Assembly: GCF_016117655.1 (NCBI RefSeq)
Contig: NZ_CP064936.1
Span: 1,736,001 to 1,800,000 of the forward strand
Direction: 5' to 3'
Source of the DNA: Treponema peruense
GTDB taxonomy: Bacteria > Spirochaetota > Spirochaetia > Treponematales > Treponemataceae
DNA: 64,000 bases
Every line of letters begins with the position of its first letter. The first letter of the stretch is position 1. Below the pieces are notes generated by a model that saw nothing but the letters and a program-made list of their open reading frames with translations, was not told the DNA's origin and made no database searches. Positions 34,478 to 46,117 of the stretch are shown here, piece by piece. Position numbers and translations under genes: made by a program.

Positions 34478-35538
34478 TGAAGAAGGACAAGCGTGAAATC
34501 AGCATTGTTCGTTCCTCCGCTGCGGAATATCTGACATTCATAACCGCCACCGGGGAAAGCGATGTAAATGCAGTATATTGTGATGAAAATGTATGGCTGA
34601 CCCAAAAAATGATGGGACTTCTGTATAATGTGGAAACGCACACCATCAATTATCACTTGAAAAAAATCTTTGCCGACGGAGAGATCGACGAGAATTCAGT
34701 TATTCGAAAATTTCGAATAACTGCTGCGGACGGCAAAACCTACAATACCAATCACTATAATCTGAGCGCCATCATTGCCGTGGGCAATAAGGTGGATTCT
34801 CCCCGTGCAGTACAGTTTAGAAAGTGGGCAAACCGTATCATTGAAGAATTTACCGTGAAGGGCTTTGCTATGGATGACGAGCGCCTGAAAAACGGCGGAA
34901 CTATTCTGACAAAAGATTATTTTGAAGAACAGCTGGAACGCATCCGTGAAATTCGCCTTTCGGAACGGCGGTTTTACCAGAAGATCACCGACATCTATGC
35001 CACCAGCATTGACTACGATGCCAAGGCAGAAACGACAAGGCTGTTTTTCGCACGGGTGCAGAATCAGCTTCATTGGGCGATCCATGGCGAAACGGCGGCA
35101 GAGACCATCTATCGCCGTGCTGACAGCAGCAAAGAGAACATGGGGCTGACCACTTGGAAGGATGCTCCCAACGGCAAAATTCAGAAATTCGATGTGGTGA
35201 TTGCCAAGAATTATCTGACACAGGAAGAACTTTCTGCGATAGCGAGAATCGTCAACGCCTATCTTGATTTGGCGGAGCTGCGAGCTGAGGAACAGGTTCC
35301 TATGACGATGGAGGATTGGGCAGAACAGTTCGAGGGCGTTCTTCGGCTGAGCCGAAAGGAAATTCTGACCAATGCGGGCAGCATTTCTGCCAAAATTGCA
35401 GAACAACACGCCTTGAGCGAGTTTGAAAAATATCGCATCGTGCAGGATCAGCTGTATCAAAGCGACTTCGACAGGATATTGCTGGAAGCAGATTCACATA
35501 CAAAAGAGCTGCCGGAAGCGAAGGATGGCGGTGAATAA
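34474..35538 (+). CDS. rhuM: RhuM-family protein embedded in the hsd operon
   Basis: A 354-residue protein of the RhuM family, named from a Salmonella pathogenicity island gene and often found inside type I restriction operons; molecular function not established. Family segments are [31 protein letters not shown] (helix-turn-helix-like), [31 protein letters not shown] and [37 protein letters not shown]. Its codons are visibly richer in G and C than hsdM and hsdR on either side, which suggests a separate origin. The start overlaps the hsdM stop. It could be a defence accessory or a toxin-like module. Confidence 0.88.
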   Translation: MMKKDKREISIVRSSAAEYLTFITATGESDVNAVYCDENVWLTQKMMGLLYNVETHTINYHLKKIFADGEIDENSVIRKFRITAADGKTYNTNHYNLSAIIAVGNKVDSPRAVQFRKWANRIIEEFTVKGFAMDDERLKNGGTILTKDYFEEQLERIREIRLSERRFYQKITDIYATSIDYDAKAETTRLFFARVQNQLHWAIHGETAAETIYRRADSSKENMGLTTWKDAPNGKIQKFDVVIAKNYLTQEELSAIARIVNAYLDLAELRAEEQVPMTMEDWAEQFEGVLRLSRKEILTNAGSISAKIAEQHALSEFEKYRIVQDQLYQSDFDRILLEADSHTKELPEAKDGGE

Positions 35539-35543
35539 ACTTT

Positions 35544-36331
35544 ATGAGATTATCTGATGTTTTATCAAAGCCGCCCGATAAGGAATATGTTCAAATTGAT
35601 GCATTTTTGCAAAACAAAGCCGGTAAAGTAGGTCAAAAGGTCGATATTTCAACTGGAACGGTCGCCCTGAACTATTTTTGCGTTTCATGCGGGGATATAA
35701 GGACTTTTTGGTCAAGTCCCAAACTCACATGTATTTTTGTGAGCAAGAATCTAATCAGTGTTGATTGTGTTTTGACCTGCGGATGCGGCGCTTCCGTACC
35801 GGTATGGTTTTTGATAGAAAGCAAAAAGGATATAACAGGTCAAGCACCTGCTATACGCATATTGAAGAAAAGCGTAAAACTATCCGATATGGTTCGTATC
35901 AACGACAAACGCTACGGGGAGTTTACTCCGTTATTAGACAAAGCTATGCAGGCATATACCGATGGATTAGGAGCAGGCGCAGTTGTATATCTGAGAAAAA
36001 TTTTCGAAAAAATCACGGTGAAAACAGCGAAAGCGGTCAATATTGAGTATGCTCAATATGAAGGCGGAAACCCAAAGAATTTTTCTGATCTGTTAAAAAA
36101 GGTGGATGAAAAATGCTCGATAATCCCCAAAGAATTTTCCGCAAACGGGTATAAACTGTTTCGAGAATTGAGCGGTGTCGTTCATGGGGAGTATGATGAA
36201 GAAGCAGGATTGAAGAATTTTGAAGCCCTGCACAGGCTCGTAATAGGAATCCTTGAAAATGTAATCAATCATAAAGAGTTACTGGATGCTATTACTGTAC
36301 TCGGTTGGAATGAAGAAAGAGGTGAAGATAA

Positions 36332-36335
<4 letters not shown>
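35544..36335 (+). CDS. Zinc-ribbon protein with DUF4145-like C-terminal region
   Basis: A 263-residue protein. Cysteines Cys46/Cys49 (CVSCG) and Cys75/Cys79/Cys81 (CVLTCGC) suggest a zinc ribbon at residues 45-85. The helical C-terminal half (ELSGVVHGEYDEEAGLKNFEALHRLVIGILENVIN) resembles DUF4145 and related HEPN-like modules that accompany restriction and abortive-infection genes. The function is unknown. It lies five bases after rhuM, and its stop overlaps hsdS, so it belongs to the restriction operon. The link to DUF4145 is by eye and uncertain. Confidence 0.6.
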
Positions 36336-37579
<1,244 letters not shown>

Positions 37580-37652
37580 TGCGCTGATTCGGCTGTGTCA
37601 ATATGTTTTTGGTACTGTTGTCATTGAACTTGGCACTATTGGAAAAGTATCT

Positions 37653-38183
37653 ATGTGCAAACGAATTATGAAGGCGGAAACAAGTGCCGACGGCGATGTT
37701 CCGTTCTTCAAGATTGGAACATTCGGCAAAGAACCGGATGCCTATATTTCCAGGGATAAATTTGAGAAATACAAGGCAGCTTACTCTTATCCGAACAAGG
37801 GCGATATTCTGATTTCTGCGGCTGGCACAATCGGCAGAACCGTTATATTTGATGGCGAGGACGCTTACTATCAAGATTCCAATATCGTTTGGATTGCAAA
37901 TGATGAAAGCATTGTTTTGAACCGTTATCTGTACTATTGCTATCAGCTTCAACCGTGGAATGTTTCTACTGGCGGAACAATTTCAAGGCTTTACAATGAT
38001 AACATAGCTAAGGCAAAAATTTCTGTTCCCTCTATTGAGGAGCAAAAACGCATTATATCTATTCTTGACCGCTTTGATTCTCTTTGCAACGATATTTCAA
38101 ACGGTCTGCCTGCAGAAATAGATGCAAGGCAAAAACAATATGAATTTTACAGAGATAAACTGCTTTCTTTCAAACAGTTATAA
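37653..38183 (+). CDS. Out-of-frame third target-recognition domain of HsdS
   Basis: This frame is open from the GACA repeat itself (codons from 37572: ELNALIRLCQYVFGTVVIELGTIGK) and is a typical HsdS recognition domain: GTIGKVSMCKRIMKAET, FFKIGTFG, YPNKGDILISAAGTIGRTV, GGTISRLYNDNIAKAKISVPSIEEQKRIISILD, ending with the conserved helix QKQYEFYRDKLLSF. No start with a designed ribosome binding site precedes the ATG at 37653, although GGAAAAG lies five bases ahead. It is probably expressed mainly as a fusion when the repeat has 19 or 22 units. AGGAGG for hsdR follows eight bases after the stop. Confidence 0.82.
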   Translation: MCKRIMKAETSADGDVPFFKIGTFGKEPDAYISRDKFEKYKAAYSYPNKGDILISAAGTIGRTVIFDGEDAYYQDSNIVWIANDESIVLNRYLYYCYQLQPWNVSTGGTISRLYNDNIAKAKISVPSIEEQKRIISILDRFDSLCNDISNGLPAEIDARQKQYEFYRDKLLSFKQL

Positions 38184-38204
38184 TCTCAAAAGGAGGTGTT
38201 TTGT

Positions 38205-41200
38205 ATGCCATATTTCAATATCGTGGCAGCTACAAGTGAAAATACAGTTGTTACCGAATATGAGCCTGTGAAGGCACGTTCTAGCAACTATCAGTCAGAA
38301 TCTGAACTTGAAAAAGAATTTATTCGTATGCTTACTGAACAGGGGTATGAATATCTTCAGATACACACAGAAAAAGATCTGATTGAAAATCTTCGTAATC
38401 AGCTTGAACGATTGAATGCTTATCAATTTTCTGCATCGGAATGGGATAGATTCTTTAAGGATTCTATTGCCAACCAGAATGAGGGAATCGTTGAAAAGAC
38501 ACGCAAAATCCAGGAGGATAATGTTCAGGTCTTAAAGCGAGATGACGGAAGTACAAAGAATATTACGCTTATAGATAAGAAGAATATCCACAATAACTAT
38601 TTGCAGGTTATCAATCAGTATGTCATCGGTACTGCACAGGGGGCAAAGCATGACAATAGATACGATGTAACAATCCTTGTAAATGGTTTCCCTCTTGTTC
38701 ATGTTGAATTAAAACGCAGAGGTGTGGCTATCCGTGAGGCTTTCAATCAGATTAACCGATATCAGAGAGATTCGTTCTGGGCAGGAAGTGGTCTGTTTGA
38801 ATATACACAGATTTTTGTTATCTCAAACGGAACTAATACCAAGTATTATTCAAATTCCACTCGCTTCAATGCCATTAAGGATGTAAATGCTGCACAGGGT
38901 ACAAAGAAAGGTAAAACAAGCAACAGCTTTGAATTCACATCATTCTGGGCAGATGCAAACAATCGTGTTATCCCTGATTTGATTGACTTTACAAGAACAT
39001 TCTTTGCAAAGCATACGATTCTTAATATCATTACCAAGTATTGCATATTCACTTCTGAAAATATGCTTATGGTAATGCGACCATATCAGATTACTGCAAC
39101 CGAACGTATTCTGAATCGTATTGAGATTGCTAATAACTATAAAAAATATGGTGATGTTGCCGGAGGTGGATACATCTGGCATACAACAGGCTCAGGTAAG
39201 ACTCTTACATCATTCAAAACTGCAAGACTAGCTTCATTGCTCCCTTACATTGATAAGGTGCTCTTCGTAGTTGACCGTAAGGATTTGGACTACCAGACAA
39301 TGAAAGAATATGACCGTTTTGAAAAAGGTGCAGCTAACAGCAATACTTCTACTGCTATTCTTAAAAAGCAGTTGGAGGACAGCAACGCTCACATCATCAT
39401 TACAACTATTCAGAAGCTTGCGACATTCATCAAGAAAAATAAAGATCACGAAGTTTACAACAAGCACGTAGTAATCATTTTTGACGAATGCCATAGAAGT
39501 CAGTTTGGTGATATGCACGCAGCTATTGTAAAAAGCTTTAAAAAATATCACTTATTCGGTTTCACAGGAACACCAATCTTTCCTGCAAATACCGGAAGTA
39601 TCCGTAAGCCACAGTTCTTCACAACAGAGCAGACTTTCGGTGACCAGTTACACACTTATACTATTGTTGATGCCATCAATGATAAGAACGTTCTCCCGTT
39701 CAGAGTTGACTATGTTAAGACAATGGATATGGGTGAGGATATCGATGATGAACAGGTATGGGATATTGCTCGTGAAAAGGCTATGATGGCACCTGAACGT
39801 ATCAAGCTTGTGACTGAATACATACTTAACAACTTTGACAGAAAAACATATCGTGGTGATAAAACATATATATACAACACCCTTACCAATATTTCAGAAG
39901 TTGCATCCGGCAAGAATGGTGCTGTAGAAGAAATCAAACAGAAACAACGAGTAAGTGGATTTAACTCTATCTTCGCCGTTGCATCTGTTCCAATGGCAAA
40001 ATTATATTATCAGGAATTCAAGAAACAGATGGAGGCAGACCCTACGAAGAAACTTCGTATTGCAACCATCTACAGTTATGGTGCAAATGAAGCCGAATAT
40101 GATGAAGGCACAAGCGGTATCCTTGATGAGGAAAACTCAGAAGATACATCAGCACTTGACCAGTCATCAAGAGATTTCCTTGATATGGCCATCAAAGATT
40201 ATAACGAGATGTTCCATACGAACTACTCGACAGACAGCGACAAGTTCCAAAATTACTATAAAGATGTTTCTCTTCGTATGAAGAACAAGGAACTTGATTT
40301 GCTCATCGTTGTAAATATGTTCTTAACAGGCTTTGATGCAACTACATTAAATACACTATGGGTAGATAAGAACCTGAAAATGCATGGACTTATTCAGGCA
40401 TTTTCAAGAACAAACAGAATCCTTAATTCAATCAAGACATTCGGTAATATCGTTTGCTTTAGAAACCTTCAGAAACGAGTTGATACTGCTATTTCTCTTT
40501 TCGGTGATAAGAACGCAGGCGGTATCGTTCTGATGAAAGGTTTCAAAGATTACTACTATGGTTATGAAGGAATTGATGGAAAGCAGTATCCGGGTTATAT
40601 GGATATGATGGATGACTTAACATCTAAATTTCCACTTTCAGAGCCACAGATTATCGGTGAGCAGAATCAGAAGGATTTTATATCATTATTTGGTGCAATT
40701 CTTCGTATGAGAAACCTTTTATCTGCATTTGACGAATTTGCAGGTAAAGAGATGATTTCTGAACGTGATTTACAGGATTATCTTGGCAGGTATCAAGACT
40801 TGCGAGATGAATGGAACGAAAGACGCAAGCGTGGTGAAATCACAGATATTATCGATGATATTGTCTTTGAAGTTGAACTTATCAAGCAGATAGAAATCAA
40901 TATCGATTATATCCTTATGCTTGTAAAGAAATACCACGATAGCCACTGTGAAGATAAGGAAGTGCTTGTCACAATCAAAAAGGCTATTGATGCCAGCCCT
41001 GAACTTCGTAGCAAAAAGGCACTTATCGAAACATTCATTGCCGGAATCAATGATGTTGAAGATGTAATGACAGAATGGCATGACTATGTAGCCGAAAAAC
41101 GTGAAGAAGAACTTGTTCAGATTATTAAAGATGAAAAGCTAAAAGAACCTGAAACAAGAAAGTTTATTGAAAATGCATTCCGTGATGGTGAAATCAAAAC

Positions 41201-41447
41201 CACAGGTACAGACATAGACAAACTTATGCCACCTGTATCTCGTTTTGGTGGTGGCAACAGAGATGCCAAGAAGCAAGGTGTCATTGACAAGCTTAAATCA
41301 TTCTTCGAGAAGTTCTTCGGTGTTGGCGGCTCATTCACTGCTGATACACATAAAACTGTGAGCTATGCTGATGTTGTATCAAATCAACCATTGATGATGG
41401 TAGCTGAAGATACTGCAACTTATGGAACGAAGAAGGATGGTGAATAA
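38205..41447 (+). CDS. hsdR: Type I restriction endonuclease/translocase subunit HsdR
   Basis: A 1080-residue motor and nuclease subunit that translocates DNA and cuts it away from the recognition site. The N-terminal PD-(D/E)xK nuclease shows Asp154 (RYDVTILVNG) and Glu168-Leu-Lys170 (HVELKRRG). The SF2 helicase motor has Walker A TGSGKT (327-332), FDECHR (425-430), GFTGTP and the late motif QAFSRTNRI. The C-terminal about 250 residues bind HsdM/HsdS. AGGAGG sits eight bases before the ATG at 38205, which decides the start against an in-frame GTG overlapping the Shine-Dalgarno sequence at 38196. All key motifs are intact. Confidence 0.96.
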   Translation: MPYFNIVAATSENTVVTEYEPVKARSSNYQSESELEKEFIRMLTEQGYEYLQIHTEKDLIENLRNQLERLNAYQFSASEWDRFFKDSIANQNEGIVEKTRKIQEDNVQVLKRDDGSTKNITLIDKKNIHNNYLQVINQYVIGTAQGAKHDNRYDVTILVNGFPLVHVELKRRGVAIREAFNQINRYQRDSFWAGSGLFEYTQIFVISNGTNTKYYSNSTRFNAIKDVNAAQGTKKGKTSNSFEFTSFWADANNRVIPDLIDFTRTFFAKHTILNIITKYCIFTSENMLMVMRPYQITATERILNRIEIANNYKKYGDVAGGGYIWHTTGSGKTLTSFKTARLASLLPYIDKVLFVVDRKDLDYQTMKEYDRFEKGAANSNTSTAILKKQLEDSNAHIIITTIQKLATFIKKNKDHEVYNKHVVIIFDECHRSQFGDMHAAIVKSFKKYHLFGFTGTPIFPANTGSIRKPQFFTTEQTFGDQLHTYTIVDAINDKNVLPFRVDYVKTMDMGEDIDDEQVWDIAREKAMMAPERIKLVTEYILNNFDRKTYRGDKTYIYNTLTNISEVASGKNGAVEEIKQKQRVSGFNSIFAVASVPMAKLYYQEFKKQMEADPTKKLRIATIYSYGANEAEYDEGTSGILDEENSEDTSALDQSSRDFLDMAIKDYNEMFHTNYSTDSDKFQNYYKDVSLRMKNKELDLLIVVNMFLTGFDATTLNTLWVDKNLKMHGLIQAFSRTNRILNSIKTFGNIVCFRNLQKRVDTAISLFGDKNAGGIVLMKGFKDYYYGYEGIDGKQYPGYMDMMDDLTSKFPLSEPQIIGEQNQKDFISLFGAILRMRNLLSAFDEFAGKEMISERDLQDYLGRYQDLRDEWNERRKRGEITDIIDDIVFEVELIKQIEINIDYILMLVKKYHDSHCEDKEVLVTIKKAIDASPELRSKKALIETFIAGINDVEDVMTEWHDYVAEKREEELVQIIKDEKLKEPETRKFIENAFRDGEIKTTGTDIDKLMPPVSRFGGGNRDAKKQGVIDKLKSFFEKFFGVGGSFTADTHKTVSYADVVSNQPLMMVAEDTATYGTKKDGE

Positions 41448-41475
41448 ATAGTGAGTGATGCATTTACTTTGTTAA

Positions 41476-41616
41476 GAAACAAAAAATAAGGACAGTGATG
41501 CACATGGGGTTGGAGCAGCTAGAATTCCAATTGAGGAACATCATGCTGGATTGTTTGTAAATTCTTCAATAGCTATGGCTGATTTCATTCTCTCTGTTCA
41601 GCAAAATAATTCGTAA
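41476..41616 (+). pseudogene. C-terminal remnant of an unrecognised gene
   Basis: An open stretch without a start codon, ending TAA at 41614-41616, translates to a protein-like sequence: DSDAHGVGAARIPIEEHH followed by AGLFVNSSIAMADFILSV. The composition is that of a real protein terminus rather than noise. I do not recognise the family. It is probably what remains of a gene lost at the right end of the restriction island. Confidence 0.35.
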
Positions 41617-41651
41617 TGCTCACATACCATTTTGGTACTTGAGCATAAGAA

Positions 41652-41700
41652 AACGACCACACAGGAGTATTCCTACTCTTGTATGGTCGTTATTTCTTTT
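41652..41700. terminator. Bidirectional terminator between the hsd operon and hslU
   Basis: An 18-bp arm AACGACCACACAGGAGTA (41652-41669) pairs with 41674-41691 around TTCC with two G-T pairs. It is followed by TATTTCTTTT on the plus strand and by TTTTC on the minus strand, so it can serve both convergent operons. Confidence 0.85.
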
Positions 41701-41740
41701 GTCACCGATTGAAGACGTCACTCAAAATCTTCTTTTCTAC

Positions 41741-41759
41741 AAATCCCTAAGTGAAGTCC
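41741..41759 (+). repeat. Right arm of the inverted repeat flanking the restriction island
   Basis: AAATCCCTAAGTGAAGTCC, partner of the minus-strand arm at 32326-32343. It lies 24 bases beyond the end of hslU. Confidence 0.55.
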
Positions 41760-41783
41760 TCTTTAAGGCAGCCCCGCTTTATT

Positions 41784-43331
41784 TTACAGTATATAGCGTT
41801 CCAAGTTCTGATCCTGAACAACATTCTTCATGCGTTCGTCAACATAATCTTTGTCTATGGTAATTGTTTCACCGCAGTGAAGGTCTGCAGAAAAACTCAG
41901 ATCCTCAAGCACTGTCTCCATAATGGTATGAAGGCGGCGGGCACCTATGTTTTCTGCACGTGAATTGACGTCTTCGGCAATAAAGGCCATTCTATCAATC
42001 GCGTCTTCGGTAATGTCAAGAACAACACCCTCTGTTCCCAAAAGAGCCTCATACTGTTTTACAAGGGCATTTTTCGGTTCAGTAAGAATGCGCTTGAAGT
42101 CTTCTTTTTTCAAAGCTTCAAGTTCAACTCTGAGAGGGAAACGGCCCTGAAGTTCAGGAATAAGGTCTCCTGGAGCCGAAACACTGAATGCACCTGCACC
42201 AATAAACAGAATGTGCGTTGTATTTACGACACCCCACTTTGTGTTTACATCGCTTCCTTCAACAATCGGAAGAATATCGCGCTGAACACCTTCGCGGCTT
42301 ACGTCCTGTCTTGAAGATTCACCGCCCTTTGTGGCAATCTTGTCTATTTCATCAATAAAAATGATTCCGCTCTGCTCTACACGTTTTTTTGCTTCGTCTG
42401 CAACTTTGTCAGAATCTGTCATGCGGTCAAGATTTTCGGCCATGAGAATACCGCGGGCTTCTGCTACAGTTACCGTCTTGCGCCTGATTCTTCCGCCCGA
42501 AAGCATTTCCTGAAGGCTGTTTATTCCCTGCTCAAAATCTTCGGGATTTCCGCGTCCAAGCACGTCCATTCCCATAAATCTTGGCTGCTGGTGAACGTTT
42601 ACTTCGACCATTCTGTCTTCAAGCTTTCCTTCGCGCAACAGTTTGCGGAATTTTTCTCTTGTCTCTGACATCCTTTCGGCAGCATCTGCATCCTCAAAAG
42701 AAGGGTTTGCGCTTTCTTTTGGTTCTACGTCAGAATTTTCTTCTTCGACGGCTGTATTTTTGGGAACATCTATTTTAATTATTCCGCCCTGAACAGGACT
42801 GTCTTCACCAAAAAGTCCCCCCAGAACACGTACTTCATTTTTCTTTGAAGCATCTTTATTTTTGGAAGTTTTGTCTGCACTGCCGGGAAGAATAAGATCC
42901 AGAAGCTGCTCTTCTACCTTCGGGGCACATTTTTCTTTAAGTGTCTCCTGCATTTCGGCCTTTACCATATTGTATCCTACAGCCATAAGATCCCTTACCA
43001 TGCTTTCTACATCGCGGCCAACATATCCTACTTCTGTATATTTTGTGGCTTCAACCTTAAGAAAAGGCGCACCGCAGAGTTTTGCAAGACGGCGGGCAAT
43101 TTCTGTTTTGCCTACACCGGTCGGCCCGATCATCAGAATATTTTTCGGAGCAACTTCATCCCTTATATCTGCAGGAAGCTTTATTCTGCGCTGGCGGTTT
43201 CTTAACGCAACAGCAACAAAACGCTTTGCTTTCTGCTGGCCTATTATGTATCCGTCAAGTCTTTCTACAATCTGTGCCGGAGTAAGCCCGTCGGGAATTC
43301 CTGCTGAAGTATTTTTTATTTCGTTTTCCAA
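41784..43331 (-). CDS. hslU: ATP-dependent protease ATPase subunit HslU
   Basis: A 515-residue AAA+ unfoldase that feeds substrates to the HslV peptidase. N-terminal LTPAQIVERLDGYIIGQQKAKRFVAVALRNR, Walker A GPTGVGKTE (69-77), the pore motif VGYVGRD, Walker B IIFIDEIDKIA and the C-terminal family end VQDQNLERYIL, which inserts into HslV. It is longer than E. coli HslU (443) because the I domain (about residues 110-300) holds an acidic, Lys-rich insertion. It starts one base after the hslV stop. Confidence 0.96.
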   Translation of the reverse strand: MENEIKNTSAGIPDGLTPAQIVERLDGYIIGQQKAKRFVAVALRNRQRRIKLPADIRDEVAPKNILMIGPTGVGKTEIARRLAKLCGAPFLKVEATKYTEVGYVGRDVESMVRDLMAVGYNMVKAEMQETLKEKCAPKVEEQLLDLILPGSADKTSKNKDASKKNEVRVLGGLFGEDSPVQGGIIKIDVPKNTAVEEENSDVEPKESANPSFEDADAAERMSETREKFRKLLREGKLEDRMVEVNVHQQPRFMGMDVLGRGNPEDFEQGINSLQEMLSGGRIRRKTVTVAEARGILMAENLDRMTDSDKVADEAKKRVEQSGIIFIDEIDKIATKGGESSRQDVSREGVQRDILPIVEGSDVNTKWGVVNTTHILFIGAGAFSVSAPGDLIPELQGRFPLRVELEALKKEDFKRILTEPKNALVKQYEALLGTEGVVLDITEDAIDRMAFIAEDVNSRAENIGARRLHTIMETVLEDLSFSADLHCGETITIDKDYVDERMKNVVQDQNLERYIL

Positions 43332-43332
43332 C

Positions 43333-43881
43333 TTAAAGCTCCTCTACGGTTATGTGGCTGTTTGTGTAAATGCAGATCTGTCCTGCAATTTTAAGTGACT
43401 TTTCTACAATTTCCTTTGCACTGTAATCGCTGGCTTCCATGTAGGCAAGGGCTGCAGAATAGGCATAGTTTCCGCCGGAACCGATGGCAAGAATATCGTT
43501 TTCGGGCTCAATGACATCGCCACTTCCTGAAATAAGAAGAATCTTGTCTTTGTCTGCCACGAGAAGCAGTGCATCCAGTTTGCTCATGGAACGCTCGGTT
43601 CTCCAGAGTTTTGCAAGTTCAACTGCGGAACGTGTCAAATCGCCGTTAAAAGACTTGAGTTTTTCTTCAAATTTGTCAAACAGAGTAAAGGCATCTGCTG
43701 TAGCCCCGGCAAATCCTGTAAGAACCTTTCCGTCAAAAATGCGGCGTACTTTTCTTGCATTGCCTTTCATAACGGTATTGCCCATTGTAACCTGTCCGTC
43801 ACCGGCCATTGCAACCTTACCATTTCTTTTTACGGCAATTACGGTTGTACTTCTTATTTTGCGCTCTTCATCTTCGGTCAT
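43333..43881 (-). CDS. hslV: ATP-dependent protease peptidase subunit HslV
   Basis: A 182-residue proteasome-beta-like threonine peptidase forming a double hexamer with HslU. Core motifs are [41 protein letters not shown] and [15 protein letters not shown]. In most species the N-terminal Thr directly follows the initiator Met; here 11 residues ([11 protein letters not shown]) precede the Thr pair, and no usable start codon lies nearer. The extension must therefore be removed, or the enzyme works by another N-terminus. Two bases separate it from topA upstream; hslU follows. Confidence 0.95.
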   Translation of the reverse strand: MTEDEERKIRSTTVIAVKRNGKVAMAGDGQVTMGNTVMKGNARKVRRIFDGKVLTGFAGATADAFTLFDKFEEKLKSFNGDLTRSAVELAKLWRTERSMSKLDALLLVADKDKILLISGSGDVIEPENDILAIGSGGNYAYSAALAYMEASDYSAKEIVEKSLKIAGQICIYTNSHITVEEL

Positions 43882-43883
43882 AA

Positions 43884-46100
43884 TTACTCCTTTGCCATTT
43901 TGGCCTTGTCTGCTTCATTTGCACGGGCAAAATCTCCCGCAACATCAGGAGTTACATCCTCCTCGTCTGAATGCAGATAATCACAGTCAGGGTTTATACA
44001 GCTCTTGTAAGAACCATTTTTCTTGTCATACTTTTCTACGAGGAACCAGCCGCACTTGGGGCAGACTGAATCTACCGGCTTAAAGTGGGTTATAAAGTCA
44101 CACGCCGGATAATTCGTACATCCATAGAATTCTTTTCCGCGCCCCTTTGTTTTTCTTGCAACAATGTTTCCGTCACAACCGGGTCTCGGGCACTTTGCCA
44201 GAGGAATGCTTTTTGTGTTATGGCACTCGGGGAATCCGGAACAAGCCAAAAAGTATCCGAAGCGTCCCAGTTTTTTTACCATGGGGCGGCCGCACTTTTC
44301 GCACTTTTCATCAGTTGCTTCATCCAGGGAACCCTTAAGACTTTCCTGGGTGTCCATAACTTCATCAACACGTTTTTTGAACGGCCCAAAGAAATCTGCA
44401 ATCATTCCGTTCCAGACAAGAACATTCTGTTCAACCTTATCCAGATCGTTTTCAACATCAGAAGTAAATTTTTCGTTGATTACATCGGGGAATGACTCTA
44501 CAAGAATTCTGCATATAATCTTTCCGAGCTGTGTCGGAACAAGCTGCTTGTTGCTTCTGGTAACATAATATCTATCCAGAAGAACGCTGATTATAGGCGC
44601 ATATGTAGAAGGACGGCCGATTCCCTTTTCTTCCAAAGTCTTGACAATAGAAGCATCGGTATAGCGTGCCGGTCCCTGTGTAAAATGCTGATCGGGATAG
44701 AATGTTCCGCTCGAAAGTTCTTCACCCTTTTTGAGCGACGGAAGGTTTCCCGTAACGTCTTCTTTTGAAGAAAGAGTCTTTATTACATTATAGAAACCCT
44801 TGTACGAAAGTTTGCTTGCACTTACACGGAACAGCGCATCTCCGGCCTGGATATCCACACTTGTTGTCTTTGAGAGTGCATTCTTCATCTGGCTTGAAAC
44901 AAACCGTTCCCAGATAATTGAATAAAGTCTCAACTGGTCTCTGGTAAGATATTCCTTAACGCTTTCAGGCGTGTATTTTACATAAGTCGGGCGAATACCT
45001 TCGTGGGCATCCTGTGCACCTTTTCCGACGGAATATTCAATTTTTTCTGCAGGAAGATCATCAGGATAATTTTCAGAAATCCATCCGCGTACATCATCAA
45101 TTGCAGTCTGCGAAATTCTTACGGAGTCCGTTCGCATGTAAGTGATAAGACCAACGCGCGTACTTCCAATCTGAATACCTTCGTAAAGCTGCTGTGCAAT
45201 CTGCATTGTCTTTCTTGAAGTAAAATTCAGACGGTTTGCCGCGGCCTGCTGAAGCTTTGATGTCGTAAACGGAGCCTTCGGCCTTACGTTTTTTTCGACT
45301 TCCTTTATATCCGAAACAACACATGCGCTGTTTTTGATTTCGCTGATAATTTCGTTGACGGCAGCTTCATTCTTGAGTTCCGGCTTGGAATTCTTGTACT
45401 GAACAAGCTGTGCAGTAAATTTTGTCTTTCCCTTGACAAAATCTGCATCCAGAGTCCAGTATTCTTCAGGAATAAAATCTTCAACTTCCTTTTCGCGCTC
45501 GCATATAAGCCTCAGCGCAACCGACTGAACACGGCCGGCAGAAAGTCCATTCTTTACTTTTTTCCAGAGAAGCGGACTCAGGTTATAACCTACCAGACGG
45601 TCCAGAACACGCCTTGCCTTCTGTGCATTAACCTTTGCTTCATCAATCTGACGGGGATTCTTTACGGCTTCCTTGATAGCAACAGGTGTAATTTCATTAA
45701 AAACAATTCTTTCTATGGGAGCCTTCGTTTTTTCGCTCAGGGCATTGTTCAGATGCCAGGCTATGGCTTCTCCTTCGCGGTCGTTATCAGATGCCAGAAG
45801 AACTGCATTGGAGTTTTTTGCATCTTTCTGAAGTTCCTTAAGAAGTTTGGCTCTTCCGCGGACAGTAATATATTCAGGCTGAAAATTATTGTTTACATCT
45901 ATGGCAATACGGCTTTTGGGAAGATCAATAAGATGGCCCATCGAAGCCTTTACTACATAACCCGGACCAAGATAATGCTCTATGGTTTTTGCCTTTGCAG
46001 GAGACTCAACAATAACAAGAGTACGCTTTTTTTTGGCGGTTTTTGACACCTTAGCGGATTTTTTCTTAGCAACAGTCTTTAACTCAGTCTTTTCAGACAT
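43884..46100 (-). CDS. topA: DNA topoisomerase I
   Basis: A 738-residue type IA topoisomerase that relaxes negative supercoils. TOPRIM domain [13 protein letters not shown] with DNDREGEA (105-112), active-site Tyr321 in [14 protein letters not shown], and three C-terminal four-Cys zinc fingers (CEKCGRP...[15 protein letters not shown]...CTNYPAC; CPKCGW...CINPDC). A Lys-rich leader of 25 residues precedes the TOPRIM. The ATG at 46100 has GAGGTG five bases ahead; the GTG two codons upstream is less likely. In the common bacterial order xerC would lie between topA and hslV; here they abut. Confidence 0.96.
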   Translation of the reverse strand: MSEKTELKTVAKKKSAKVSKTAKKKRTLVIVESPAKAKTIEHYLGPGYVVKASMGHLIDLPKSRIAIDVNNNFQPEYITVRGRAKLLKELQKDAKNSNAVLLASDNDREGEAIAWHLNNALSEKTKAPIERIVFNEITPVAIKEAVKNPRQIDEAKVNAQKARRVLDRLVGYNLSPLLWKKVKNGLSAGRVQSVALRLICEREKEVEDFIPEEYWTLDADFVKGKTKFTAQLVQYKNSKPELKNEAAVNEIISEIKNSACVVSDIKEVEKNVRPKAPFTTSKLQQAAANRLNFTSRKTMQIAQQLYEGIQIGSTRVGLITYMRTDSVRISQTAIDDVRGWISENYPDDLPAEKIEYSVGKGAQDAHEGIRPTYVKYTPESVKEYLTRDQLRLYSIIWERFVSSQMKNALSKTTSVDIQAGDALFRVSASKLSYKGFYNVIKTLSSKEDVTGNLPSLKKGEELSSGTFYPDQHFTQGPARYTDASIVKTLEEKGIGRPSTYAPIISVLLDRYYVTRSNKQLVPTQLGKIICRILVESFPDVINEKFTSDVENDLDKVEQNVLVWNGMIADFFGPFKKRVDEVMDTQESLKGSLDEATDEKCEKCGRPMVKKLGRFGYFLACSGFPECHNTKSIPLAKCPRPGCDGNIVARKTKGRGKEFYGCTNYPACDFITHFKPVDSVCPKCGWFLVEKYDKKNGSYKSCINPDCDYLHSDEEDVTPDVAGDFARANEADKAKMAKE

Positions 46101-46117
46101 AATCACCTCATAAAAAA

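Larger units (their letters stand above)
41448..41783. other. Right border region of the restriction island
   Basis: The 336 bases between hsdR and hslU contain the gene remnant at 41476-41616, a strong two-way hairpin at 41652-41691 and the right inverted-repeat arm at 41741-41759. No intact gene is visible. Confidence 0.6.

Noticed and set aside
34474-34656. RhuM as a Fic or plain phage anti-repressor
   Set aside because: The [13 protein letters not shown] and [16 protein letters not shown] segments fit RhuM better; no Fic HPFxxGNG motif is present.
41639-41863. Plus-strand frames across the hsdR-hslU junction
   Set aside because: They cross the terminator hairpin, the inverted repeat arm and the antisense of hslU.
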